In this document: positions 55,195 to 64,000 of the stretch, in pieces | How the letters are laid out: each line of letters begins with the position of its first letter | How positions within the stretch are numbered: the stretch's first letter is position 1 | Source: Porphyromonas sp. COT-290 OH3588 | Lineage (GTDB): Bacteria > Bacteroidota > Bacteroidia > Bacteroidales > Porphyromonadaceae | Direction: 5' to 3' | NCBI RefSeq assembly: GCF_000769075.1 | Contig: NZ_JRFC01000014.1 | Coordinates: forward strand, 2,023-66,022 | DNA: 64,000 nt | Program-made: the position numbers and the translations under genes | The notes under the pieces: generated by a model | Told to the model about the DNA's origin: nothing | The model's input: only the letters and a program-made list of their open reading frames with translations | The model's database searches: none

Positions 55195-58100
55195 GTGAAG
55201 ATTAATAGAAAATATCTCCTTAGGGGTATCCTAACCCTTATCCTTACACCAATCATATTGGTACTCGTAGCGGGCATCGCCCTCTACATCCCTGCCGTAC
55301 AAGACATTGCAGTACGCTATGCCTCAAAAGAGGCTAGTCAAGCGCTCGGCATGCAGATTGAGATCGGACGCCTACGGCTAGGATTTCCACTCAAGCTACG
55401 TCTGGAGCGCTTGTACATAGTACAGACTCCCCCAGATACTCTGCTTAGCCTAGACGAGCTTAGCCTAGGCCTAGACCTGATGCCTCTACTGAGCAAGCAG
55501 GTCTATGCCCCATCTATCCTAGCCAAGGATATTAGGCTCAACTATGTCGATAGTGCTAGCACCACACAGCTCACCCTCGACCAGCTGATGGGGCAGAGTC
55601 TCTCTGTCGATATAGACGCCCAGCGCGTACACCTCGAGCTACTCCGCTCGGAAGGGGCTACAGTCCGTTACCACAGCCTAGACACCCTAGCCAAAGAAGA
55701 GGAGAGTGAGCCACTCAAATGGCAGATACAGGCAGATCTACTAGAGTTCTTGGAAACGAGAGCTCAAATAGATATGCCTCTAGACTCCATGATCGTTGGT
55801 ACAGAGGTGCAGAGGCTTAGGCTGGAGGATACACAGGTCAACCTAGAAACGATGCGCCTAAGCCTAGGTCATGGACAGATTGAGGGTGGACAGATTAGCT
55901 ATGCCAAGAACTACAATGCTCCCTCTACAGATTACCTAGACTACAACCACATCCAAGCCGAAGACATCGCCCTAGAGGTACACGACCTGCTGTCGGAGAG
56001 ACAGCTGCTCCAGTTGAGGCTCTCGGGCGGTCAGCTTCGTGAGCGTAGCGGTCTGACCCTAGAGCATCTATTGTGCTCTATCGCCACGGATAGCGTCAAG
56101 GTAGAGCTGACCGATCTGGCACTACGTACCTCTCACTCTTCGTTCTTTGGCAATCTCTCCATGCCGTGGAGCATACTCTCTGGCGATAGTACGGCACACA
56201 CCGAGCTACATCTAGACTGCTCGATAGGCTCAGAGGACGTAAGGAACTTGACGGGGCAGAGCCTCGTGGCTTACGACGAATTCGCCAGCTATGATAGAGG
56301 CCTCAAGCAAGCCGAGCTCACCAATCCTATCGATCTGGGCATACACGTTTCGGGGACACTCAACCATCTACGTATAGACCAGATGCAGATGCTGTGGGCT
56401 GATGTGCTAGACCTTAGCGTAGAGGGCGAAATCTTTAGGTTAACCAATGATAAGGAGCGAAGAGGAAAACTCAAGATCGAAGGTGGGCTACAGCGCAAGG
56501 CACGCTCGCTATTGGCTTTGGTATCGCCAAATATTGCCAAGACGTACACCCTGCCTGCGGGGCTTACACTCAAGGGAGATCTTGATATGGGTAGAGGTAG
56601 ACATCAGCTGAACCTAGTTCTCAAACAGGGAGATGGCTCGGCCAAACTCTCGGGACTATTGGTCGAGCAGAGCAAACAGTACCAAGCCGACCTAGAAGTA
56701 CGAGCACTCGATCTCAAGCGCTTTATGCCCAGGGGGAGCCTAGGACTTCTCTCTGCCGACCTCTCGGTCGAGGGACGAGGATTCAACCCGATGAACCGGC
56801 ATAGCCATAGCGGACTCAAACTTCGCCTACATCATCTACAGCAAGACTCGCTACAACTCGAGCAAATTACCCTCGACGGCAATCTAAACGAAGGGGCTCT
56901 AGTACTCTCGCTAAATAGCTCCAACCCGGGGCTCAACCTCGCCCTACAGGCCGATGCTCTCTTGACAGGGCCAACGATCTATGGGAGCATTATGCTCGAT
57001 GCACAGGAGCTGGATATGAAGGCATGGCAAATGTCCGAGTCGCCCCTAGATGCTAAGTTTAGACTGACGGGAGAGCTACGAACCAACCTCAAGGACCAGT
57101 ATCAGATTACCTCTCTTGTGGAGGATCTCAGCCTCAATCTCTCTGGCAGGGTGCTCAATCCCAAGGAAGTACTTCTACAGGCGCTCATCAAGGGCAATCA
57201 CTCCGAGACAAGCGTTACCTCTGGCGACTTAAGCCTACAAGCCTCTGCAGAGACTGGACTAGAGGGACTAACAAAACTCGGCGTGCAACTAGGCAGCAAG
57301 GTCGATAAACTGATGGCAGAGGTACAAGGCATGCGCCCCATGCAGACACGCCTAGAGGATATTCTTCCGCTACTGCCTCAGCTATCCATAGAGATAAATA
57401 TGGGTACGGACAATGCACTCAAGGACTTCCTCGCAGAGCAACGAATCGCCCTAGGCAGCCTGTCGAGCCAAATAGGCCACGACCGAGAGCAAGGACTCAA
57501 TGGGTATCTGCGTCTAAGCGACCTAAGGCAAGATACCCTGCGCCTCAATGCGCTTGACCTTAGCCTCAAGACGCTTCGCTCGCCTCGCACTAGCGACGCT
57601 CGCCCTATCGCCAGCTCTCGCAAAAAGGCTATGCCGCCACCGATGCCACTAGATAGCATGACACTAGAGCTCACGGCCAGCATCGACAAGAAACCATACA
57701 GAGCTCAAGAGGGCTTCGGTATCACAACCAAACTGCTAGCCACACTACAGAGAGCTAATCTAGACCTAGAGTGGCTCGATGCACAGAAGCATAGCCGACA
57801 TCGAGCCAACGTCCTCATTAGTTGGGATGGCTCACACTACTTCGCGCATCTACTCTCTTCGCCTCTACGCATCGGCTATCAAGACTTTGAGGTTAGCCCA
57901 CGCAACCACATTGCCCTAAACAAACAAACGTATTTCCTACGCAGTGATCTCAGCCTAACGGGAAAAGATCGCGCACTGCTCTCTCTGCAGGCTAGCGACT
58001 CGGGAGCCAATGTACAAGACATACACCTGATGGTGGAGAATCTTCGCCTAGAGGACTTCGGCGGGCTTGGATTAGACAATATAGGAGGCACAGTCTTTGC

Positions 58101-60006
58101 CGACGTTCGCTATTCCCGCATCGGCGACATCAACCAAGAGCCAATCATATCGGGAGATATATCCGCTCAAGGGCTTCGCTACGAAGACAAGGAGCTTGGA
58201 CACTTCGCCACAGCGCTATTCTACGAGCCACGAAACAATTCCTCTCACTACATCACCGCAGAGATAAGCTATCGCGGCACACCTGCACTATCTATAGACG
58301 GTATCTATCGCCCCGACAACGAACGTGCGCCCCTATCTGGGAGCCTGACGATGACGGACTTCCCGCTAGAGATGGTTAATCCTTTCCTTACGGCCTACAG
58401 CACAGCTCTAGCAGGCTCTATTAGTGGCAACTTGTCTCTCTCTGGCGAGATTACGTCCCCTCAGATACAGGGATCTATCGCCACCAAAGACGGACAAGTA
58501 GACCTCAAACAGCTAGCCACTCAGATACAACTAGACAGTATCCCTCTACGCTTAGAGGGTAGCGTCCTGCACTTCGACCACTACTCCCTACGCTCGGCTG
58601 TCGATCCTAAGCATCCGCTCTACATAGACGGCAGTGTCGTGGTCTTCGGTAAAGAAGCAACCAAAACAGACCTACGCCTACGCGCTAACGAGATGGTACT
58701 GCTCAACCAGAGTAGCCCCCAAAGCGAAGAGCAGCTTGTCTATGGTAGGCTAATTGCCTCGAGCGATATGCGGATCACTGGCCTAGCCGATGCGCTCAAG
58801 GTGAGAGGACGTCTGTCGGTGCTAGGTGGGACGAACTGCACCTACATCATGCGAGAAGGGCCACTAGAGATGGGCGATAAGATTGGCGAACTGGTAACGT
58901 TCGTCGATTTCTCCGACACGCTCTTCGTCAAAGCACCGGTAGAAACGACACGCCTCAGCGGTCTAGACGTCAATCTCTCGCTACACTTCGACCCCTCGGT
59001 ACGCTTCGGCGTAGACCTAACGGCAGACGGGCGTGATTATATGAGGGTACAGGGCGGAGGAGATATGCAGTTCAGTTACCCACCATTCGGCGAGATGAGT
59101 CTCATTGGTCGATATGAGATGAGCGGAGGTGGTAAGCTACACTACACCATGCCTATCGTCGGCGGTAAGCTCTTCAACATAGACCCGTCGGGATACCTTC
59201 TCTTCAACGGAGATGTCGCCAACCCGTACATCAACTTCATCGCCACACAGACGGTCCGAGCTACTACGGGAGAGGGCAAGAATGCGCAGAAAACAAACTT
59301 CGTCGTAAGCATCAAGGCACAGGATCACATCGACAACATACAGCTAGGCTTCGACCTATCTGCTCCAGAGAACCTAAGCATCCAAAACAGTCTCAACACT
59401 ATGACGGCAGAGGAGCGAGGCAAACAGGCGATAGGCCTCCTCGGCACGGGCATCTATCTAGCAGGTAACAGGAGCGGAGGCGACTTCAACCTCGACGGAG
59501 CGTTGACGAGCTTCTTACAGAGTCAAATCAACAAGGCCGCAGGTACTCTGCTGCAAGGCACCGACCTCGATATAGGTATGGAGGTGCATGACGGAGCCAA
59601 TGGAGGTAACACCTACACGGACTACACCTACAGTTTCAGCCGAAGATTCTACAACGACAGAATTCGCATCGTAGTAGGTGGTAAGATCCAGAGTGGCAAC
59701 GTACCAAGCAATAAGGAGCAGACCCTCATCGACAACGTAGCGCTTGAGTATCAGCTTGACCAAGCTGGAGATCAATACCTCAGACTCTTCCACAAACGAG
59801 TTACAGACAATATCCTAGAGGGCGAATATACCGAGACTGGTGGCGGATATCTACTCAAGCGCAAGCTAAATCATCCGTGGGATCTATTTCGATTCCGTCG
59901 TAAAAAGAAATCCTCCGAGGACCGAACTCTCGACAGCATCAGACCTAGCTTATGGACGGCTCCCATCATAGAGGGAAAGGTGGATACACTACAAATGACT
60001 AAGTAA
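55195..60006 (+). CDS. tamB: Translocation/assembly module protein TamB
   Basis: A 1603-residue inner-membrane-anchored protein with one N-terminal membrane helix (about 8-33) and a very long beta-rich periplasmic part, proposed to form a groove carrying phospholipids between membranes and to help TamA insert outer-membrane proteins. The last ~450 residues match the TamB (DUF490) domain, with 'GEMSLIGRYEMSGGGKLHYT', 'VGGKLFNIDPSGYLLFNGDV' and 'YTYSFSRRFYNDRIRIVVGG'. The GTG at 55195 is the start. Its stop is two bases before the start of the next gene, an Omp85 partner, as in other Bacteroidetes. Confidence 0.9.
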   Translation: MKINRKYLLRGILTLILTPIILVLVAGIALYIPAVQDIAVRYASKEASQALGMQIEIGRLRLGFPLKLRLERLYIVQTPPDTLLSLDELSLGLDLMPLLSKQVYAPSILAKDIRLNYVDSASTTQLTLDQLMGQSLSVDIDAQRVHLELLRSEGATVRYHSLDTLAKEEESEPLKWQIQADLLEFLETRAQIDMPLDSMIVGTEVQRLRLEDTQVNLETMRLSLGHGQIEGGQISYAKNYNAPSTDYLDYNHIQAEDIALEVHDLLSERQLLQLRLSGGQLRERSGLTLEHLLCSIATDSVKVELTDLALRTSHSSFFGNLSMPWSILSGDSTAHTELHLDCSIGSEDVRNLTGQSLVAYDEFASYDRGLKQAELTNPIDLGIHVSGTLNHLRIDQMQMLWADVLDLSVEGEIFRLTNDKERRGKLKIEGGLQRKARSLLALVSPNIAKTYTLPAGLTLKGDLDMGRGRHQLNLVLKQGDGSAKLSGLLVEQSKQYQADLEVRALDLKRFMPRGSLGLLSADLSVEGRGFNPMNRHSHSGLKLRLHHLQQDSLQLEQITLDGNLNEGALVLSLNSSNPGLNLALQADALLTGPTIYGSIMLDAQELDMKAWQMSESPLDAKFRLTGELRTNLKDQYQITSLVEDLSLNLSGRVLNPKEVLLQALIKGNHSETSVTSGDLSLQASAETGLEGLTKLGVQLGSKVDKLMAEVQGMRPMQTRLEDILPLLPQLSIEINMGTDNALKDFLAEQRIALGSLSSQIGHDREQGLNGYLRLSDLRQDTLRLNALDLSLKTLRSPRTSDARPIASSRKKAMPPPMPLDSMTLELTASIDKKPYRAQEGFGITTKLLATLQRANLDLEWLDAQKHSRHRANVLISWDGSHYFAHLLSSPLRIGYQDFEVSPRNHIALNKQTYFLRSDLSLTGKDRALLSLQASDSGANVQDIHLMVENLRLEDFGGLGLDNIGGTVFADVRYSRIGDINQEPIISGDISAQGLRYEDKELGHFATALFYEPRNNSSHYITAEISYRGTPALSIDGIYRPDNERAPLSGSLTMTDFPLEMVNPFLTAYSTALAGSISGNLSLSGEITSPQIQGSIATKDGQVDLKQLATQIQLDSIPLRLEGSVLHFDHYSLRSAVDPKHPLYIDGSVVVFGKEATKTDLRLRANEMVLLNQSSPQSEEQLVYGRLIASSDMRITGLADALKVRGRLSVLGGTNCTYIMREGPLEMGDKIGELVTFVDFSDTLFVKAPVETTRLSGLDVNLSLHFDPSVRFGVDLTADGRDYMRVQGGGDMQFSYPPFGEMSLIGRYEMSGGGKLHYTMPIVGGKLFNIDPSGYLLFNGDVANPYINFIATQTVRATTGEGKNAQKTNFVVSIKAQDHIDNIQLGFDLSAPENLSIQNSLNTMTAEERGKQAIGLLGTGIYLAGNRSGGDFNLDGALTSFLQSQINKAAGTLLQGTDLDIGMEVHDGANGGNTYTDYTYSFSRRFYNDRIRIVVGGKIQSGNVPSNKEQTLIDNVALEYQLDQAGDQYLRLFHKRVTDNILEGEYTETGGGYLLKRKLNHPWDLFRFRRKKKSSEDRTLDSIRPSLWTAPIIEGKVDTLQMTK

Positions 60007-60008
60007 TT

Positions 60009-62393
60009 ATGACCAAGCAAGCATCCATCTGGGAGCATAGCTTCTCGATGATTGGCACCATCATAACATTAACCCTAGTGCTCTCTCTGGTATCCTGCTC
60101 CATCAGACCCTATCAGGGGCCAGATGATATCCTCTACACGGGCGTCAAAGATATTACCTTCGCTGGCGGGGAACGCAACGAACATACCGAGATAGCCAAA
60201 GCAGCAGCGGAGGAGCGCTTCAACTATGCGCCCAACAACTCCATCTTCGGTAGCGCTTCGTACCGCTGGCCTCTACCTCTGGTAGGGCCATGGATACACC
60301 TCAACTACGCTAGCGACTCGACTTGGCTGGGGCGTTGGGCACATCGTGCCTTTGGCTCCAAGCCTATCTGGATCCGTGACGTCAATCCTGCGCTGCGTAG
60401 CCGAGTAACTGAGCGTATCCTAGCTGAGTTTGGCTACCTAAATGCCCAAGTTACTCATAAGATTCACCCCAATAAGTCCGATTCACTCGAAGCTAAAATA
60501 TCATATCATGTCAATTTCGGTTCGCTATATCGGATTGACACGATGGAATACCTACCTACTTTTACACTCAAAGATTCCCTCAAGCTAATGCATCGTGAGC
60601 AGAGCGTGCTCAAACCGGGGCGTCTATTTACTCACGACGTTCTGCACAATGATCGGATCAAGGTTAGCTCCAAGCTACGAGAGTATGGCTACTATTATTT
60701 CCGTCCCGAGTACATACAATACGAGGCTGATACGATGAACCGAAGTGATGCAACAGTACATCTACGTAGTCGCCTGATAGACGGCGTCAATCCCGAGGCC
60801 CTCAAACCTTGGCGTATCCGCAACATCAATCTGCGCTTCCTAGACAACGATGACCGTAGCCAAAACCTCCTAGCCGACACGGTGCATATCAACTCCAACA
60901 TTCTGGCCTACTACAACGGTAGGCTCCCCCTGCGACTCAAGATTCTAGACAGTCGCCTACGTATGCGCCCCGATAGCCTCTTCAAGCAGAGCAAAGCCGA
61001 CCTAACCCTCAAGAGCCTAAGTAACCTAGGGACTTTCTCTGGTATTGAGTTGCTCTACAATCCGGTTGAGGTAGATGACCCAAGCGAACACACCGAGCGA
61101 CAGCTAGACCTAAGCATCATGATGCGCCAAGACAGACTGTGGGAGGTTTCTCTTGAGGCCCTATTCAAGCTCAAGAGTACAGAGTTTGTAGGGCCGGGCC
61201 TGAGGTTTGGCCTAGACAGAAAGAACCTATTCGGCGGAGGAGAAGTACTCTCGACCGCCATATACGGCAGCTACGAATGGCAGACTGATCGCAGCCCCAT
61301 CAGCAATTTCTCTTCTACTCTCAACAGTTACCAGATCGGCGCAGAGGCAGCGCTGACTTTCCCTACCCTACTCTTCCCCGGTCAGCTCGATCGTTTCTAT
61401 CGCTACCCCGCTAACACAACCTTTAAGCTCAGTGGCCAGAAGCTCAATCGAGCTCATTTCTACGGCCTAAGCTCGTTCGGTCTAAGCTACAACTATGACT
61501 TCACTCCCCAAGAGGGACATAGCCACAGCATCACCCCTCTCTCTATCTCATACAATCAGCTGAGTGATATTACCGATAGCTTTGCAGAGATCTTGCGCAA
61601 CAATCCCTCACTCATACTAAGTATGCAAGATCAGCTAGTACCACAGATGGGCTATACCTACACGTGGGAGCAGGCTGTAGGTCGCTCACGCAATCATCAG
61701 CTTTGGGTGCGCAATGGTATCAGCCAAGCAGGCAATATCATCAATGCGACGTCTATGCTACTAGGGCACGAATACAACAAGACCAAACAGTTACTCGGCC
61801 TACCATACGCACAGTTTATCAAAGGAACGAGCGAGCTACGCTATACCTACAAGATAGACAGAAATCAGAAGCTAGCCACCCGCCTCTTCCTAGGTGCTGT
61901 GTATGCGTATGGCAATGTCAAGCAGGCGCCTTACCTAGAGCAGTTCTATATCGGTGGAGCCAACAGCCTAAGAGCCTTCACGGTGCGTAGCCTTGGCCCC
62001 GGGCGATACAAGCCCAAAGAGGAAACTATCTATACATTCATAGACCGTGTAGGAGAAACCAAACTTGAGATGAATATGGAGTATCGAGGACGCCTCGTGG
62101 GTAACCTAGAGGGTGCCGTCTTCGTCGATGCAGGTAACGTTTGGTTGCTAAGGCCAGACCCCGATAAGCCCGGTAGCTCTCTGGGAGAAATCGAGAGCTT
62201 CAGCCAATGGCTTGACCAGATAGCCGTGGGGACAGGTGTGGGACTACGATATGACCTAAACTATCTAGTGATCCGCTGCGATGTGGGGCTTGGCCTACAC
62301 CTGCCCTACCAAACAGAGCGTAAAGGCTGGTACAATATCCCTCGGCTAGGCGATGCACTAGGCATACATCTAGCCATCGGCTACCCCTTCTAG
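60009..62393 (+). CDS. tamL: TamL: lipoprotein Omp85 partner of TamB
   Basis: Outer-membrane Omp85 protein of 794 residues. Unlike TamA of Proteobacteria, its signal peptide ends in a lipobox, 'LSLVSC' (Cys30), the TamL form known from Bacteroidetes. POTRA-like domains span about 70-330 ('RDVNPALRSRVTERILAEFG', 'YRIDTMEYLPTFTLKDSLKL'), and the C-terminal barrel (about 400-794) includes 'GGANSLRAFTVRSLGPGRYK', the family's (V/L)RxF lid region, and a last strand 'LGIHLAIGYPF'. It starts two bases after tamB, so the pair is translationally linked. Confidence 0.88.
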   Translation: MTKQASIWEHSFSMIGTIITLTLVLSLVSCSIRPYQGPDDILYTGVKDITFAGGERNEHTEIAKAAAEERFNYAPNNSIFGSASYRWPLPLVGPWIHLNYASDSTWLGRWAHRAFGSKPIWIRDVNPALRSRVTERILAEFGYLNAQVTHKIHPNKSDSLEAKISYHVNFGSLYRIDTMEYLPTFTLKDSLKLMHREQSVLKPGRLFTHDVLHNDRIKVSSKLREYGYYYFRPEYIQYEADTMNRSDATVHLRSRLIDGVNPEALKPWRIRNINLRFLDNDDRSQNLLADTVHINSNILAYYNGRLPLRLKILDSRLRMRPDSLFKQSKADLTLKSLSNLGTFSGIELLYNPVEVDDPSEHTERQLDLSIMMRQDRLWEVSLEALFKLKSTEFVGPGLRFGLDRKNLFGGGEVLSTAIYGSYEWQTDRSPISNFSSTLNSYQIGAEAALTFPTLLFPGQLDRFYRYPANTTFKLSGQKLNRAHFYGLSSFGLSYNYDFTPQEGHSHSITPLSISYNQLSDITDSFAEILRNNPSLILSMQDQLVPQMGYTYTWEQAVGRSRNHQLWVRNGISQAGNIINATSMLLGHEYNKTKQLLGLPYAQFIKGTSELRYTYKIDRNQKLATRLFLGAVYAYGNVKQAPYLEQFYIGGANSLRAFTVRSLGPGRYKPKEETIYTFIDRVGETKLEMNMEYRGRLVGNLEGAVFVDAGNVWLLRPDPDKPGSSLGEIESFSQWLDQIAVGTGVGLRYDLNYLVIRCDVGLGLHLPYQTERKGWYNIPRLGDALGIHLAIGYPF

Positions 62394-62420
62394 CTATGGG
62401 GCAACTCAAATAGAGCAGAT

Positions 62421-64000
62421 ATGCATATAAGACTTCTGATACTAGCTATCCTCATCTCTCTAGTTTTCCCTAAGGGCATGATGGCTCAGACCTCTGCGCA
62501 GATTGAGCTTAGGGGCTACGTCCTAGACAGAGATCGCCAGCCTGTGCCTCTAGCCTCGGTGCGCATCGAGGGAACAACGCTTGGCACCTCGACCAATCTA
62601 AAGGGTTACTACAGCCTACGCCTTAGGCCTATCACCGATAGCCTCACCATTGTATATAGTAGCATAGGCTACCACACCACTAGGCGCAAGCTCCCACGAC
62701 TGACCTCCAACACGCAAATCACCGTTGAGCTAGGCGAGGATAGCCAAACGCTCGGGCCAGTGATCGTACAGAGCCAAGGGAGCAAGACCTCTCGAGGGAT
62801 GCAACGACTAGAACCGGGCAAGCTAAATCTAGGCACATCGCCTGCTGGGGCAGTTGAAGCGCTAGTAGGCACACTATCGGGAGTGGCACAGAAGAACGAG
62901 CTAAGTAATCAGTACACCGTACGAGGGGGCAACTTCGACGAAAATCTCATCTACATCAACGGCGTCGAGATCTATCGCCCACTACTAGCACGCTCGGCCG
63001 AGCAAGAAGGCTTGAGTGCCATTAACCCAGACCTAACTTCTAGCCTACTCTTCTCGGCGGGTGGATTTTCGGCAGACTATGGAGATAAATCCTCATCCGT
63101 ACTAGACATTCGCTATAAGCAGCCCGACAGCCTTGAGGCAAGCCTACAGCTAGGCTTGATCGAGAATAGAGGCTACGTGGGGAGTCGCCACGGCAAGCTA
63201 AGCCAGATCACGGGGGTACGCTACAAGCGTGGCAATGCTCTACTCTCGACACTTGATACCAAGGCGGAGTACGACCCACACTACTTCGATGCCCAAACCT
63301 ACCTAACCTACTCCCATAGCCCAGCCCTCGAGATGAGCTTTTTGGGGCATATCAACGGAACTAACTACAACTTCATTCCACGCACACGCCAGACGACTTT
63401 CGGCACACTCCAGCAAGCCAAGCAGCTGAACATATCTTTCGACGGACAGGAGGTAGACCGCTTCCGCACTTACCTCGGCGCACTCTCTCTAGCCTACCGC
63501 CCCAATAGCAAGATGCGCCATAGCCTCTCTCTGGTAGGCTTCCTGAGCGAAGAGTCCGAAACCTACGACATCACGGGCGAATACATTCTTTCGGACGTCC
63601 TGCCCGATGGAGCAGCTCCCGAGGCGGGCGACAATCCCCTCGACAACAAACTGAAAGCTCTAGGCATCGGCCGAGATCGCACCCATGGGCGCAACCGAAT
63701 GCAGTATAGCCTCATGTCTATGTCGGCTCGAAGTCAACTAGCCCTGCCCAGCGACCAAAGGTTACTGATGGGGCTAGACCTAAGAGCCGAAGACGTACAA
63801 GACGAAATCGCCGAATGGTCGATGCGCGACTCGGTAGGCTATACTACACCCAAGTCCGCCGACTTGCTACGTGCACATCGCAACCTCTACGGCCAAAGTA
63901 AGGTACAGAGCCTACGGCTCTCTACCTTTGCGGAGGCTCGTATGCGTTGGGATGTCAAAACTCTAGGCGACCTCTCCCTAAGTGCAGGCCTGAGAGCCAG
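62421..64000 (+). CDS. TonB-dependent receptor, cut by window end
   Basis: The first ~526 codons of a TonB-dependent outer-membrane receptor; the frame is open to the last base. It has a signal peptide (about 1-23, ending MAQ), a carboxypeptidase-regulatory-like domain (about 27-112, 'VLDRDRQPVPLASVRIEGTT' and 'GTSTNLKGYYSLRL'), a plug domain with 'GTLSGVAQKNELSNQYTVRG', 'GNFDENLIYINGVEIYRPLL' and 'LFSAGGFSADYGDKSSSVLD', and the first barrel strands. This is the SusC/TBDT form without a nearby SusD, since no such partner is in the window. It begins 27 bases after tamL, so it may be co-transcribed. Ligand unknown. Confidence 0.85.
   Translation, partial: MHIRLLILAILISLVFPKGMMAQTSAQIELRGYVLDRDRQPVPLASVRIEGTTLGTSTNLKGYYSLRLRPITDSLTIVYSSIGYHTTRRKLPRLTSNTQITVELGEDSQTLGPVIVQSQGSKTSRGMQRLEPGKLNLGTSPAGAVEALVGTLSGVAQKNELSNQYTVRGGNFDENLIYINGVEIYRPLLARSAEQEGLSAINPDLTSSLLFSAGGFSADYGDKSSSVLDIRYKQPDSLEASLQLGLIENRGYVGSRHGKLSQITGVRYKRGNALLSTLDTKAEYDPHYFDAQTYLTYSHSPALEMSFLGHINGTNYNFIPRTRQTTFGTLQQAKQLNISFDGQEVDRFRTYLGALSLAYRPNSKMRHSLSLVGFLSEESETYDITGEYILSDVLPDGAAPEAGDNPLDNKLKALGIGRDRTHGRNRMQYSLMSMSARSQLALPSDQRLLMGLDLRAEDVQDEIAEWSMRDSVGYTTPKSADLLRAHRNLYGQSKVQSLRLSTFAEARMRWDVKTLGDLSLSAGLRA

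Overview
The window reads as a chromosomal segment of a Gram-negative Bacteroidales bacterium, most likely Porphyromonas or a close relative. The evidence is a PorZ-like type IX secretion (T9SS) component, four proteins ending in T9SS-type sorting domains, a TamB gene followed by a lipoprotein Omp85 (TamL type), the DUF6242-DUF6089-uppS-bamA-skp-skp order typical of Bacteroidales, and promoters of the Bacteroidetes TTTG/TAnnTTTG form. No Shine-Dalgarno sites are conspicuous. There is no phage, IS element, CRISPR array or rRNA; this is mostly core genome with some accessory surface-protein and metal-efflux genes. Two composition quirks stand out: CTAG and the Leu codon CTA are abundant, and TAG is the most frequent stop codon among the genes read here.

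Layout. 0.2-2.3 kb: two overlapping membrane PH-domain genes (YdbT/YdbS type). 3.3-9.6 kb, plus strand: htpG, ftsE, an aspartate kinase, menA, a SufT-like DUF59 gene and lpxH, closed by an 18-bp perfect bidirectional hairpin. 9.8-11.8 kb, minus strand: a TrmH-family methyltransferase, birA and an MmcQ/YjbR gene. 11.9-17.9 kb, plus strand: rdgB, porZ, a PlsC-like acyltransferase, an EpsG-like polymerase and a GT4 glycosyltransferase, tightly packed. 17.9-25.2 kb, minus strand: three secreted T9SS cargo genes (M6 metalloprotease, Omp28-like protein, large adhesin-like protein). 26.1-29.7 kb, plus strand: thyA, folA, hisS and a nitroreductase.

29.8-37.9 kb, minus strand: an envelope biogenesis cluster read as DUF6242 lipoprotein, DUF6089 barrel, uppS, bamA, two skp genes and a BamE-like/DUF4476 lipoprotein. 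38.1-45.5 kb, minus strand: a copper/silver-type RND efflux operon (HYC_CC_PP protein, CusA, CusC, CusB). 46.3-50.4 kb, plus strand: tRNA-Gln, an RluB-type pseudouridine synthase, asnS and pfkA. 50.6-64.0 kb, plus strand: a very short T9SS cargo, a GH20 hexosaminidase lipoprotein, a PepSY membrane protein, tamB, tamL and the first ~526 codons of a TonB-dependent receptor cut by the window end.

The least explained items are: a ~330-bp dispersed intergenic repeat present three times (2.7, 25.7 and 45.8 kb), always in a divergent intergenic region and each copy pointing at a nearby gene; a BamE-like lipoprotein carrying two DUF4476 repeats at the end of the bamA cluster; a Gly/Tyr-rich insertion in the BamA barrel; and a Met-rich insertion in the CusC-like efflux channel. 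Function calls rest on reading motifs and context; no database search was run.
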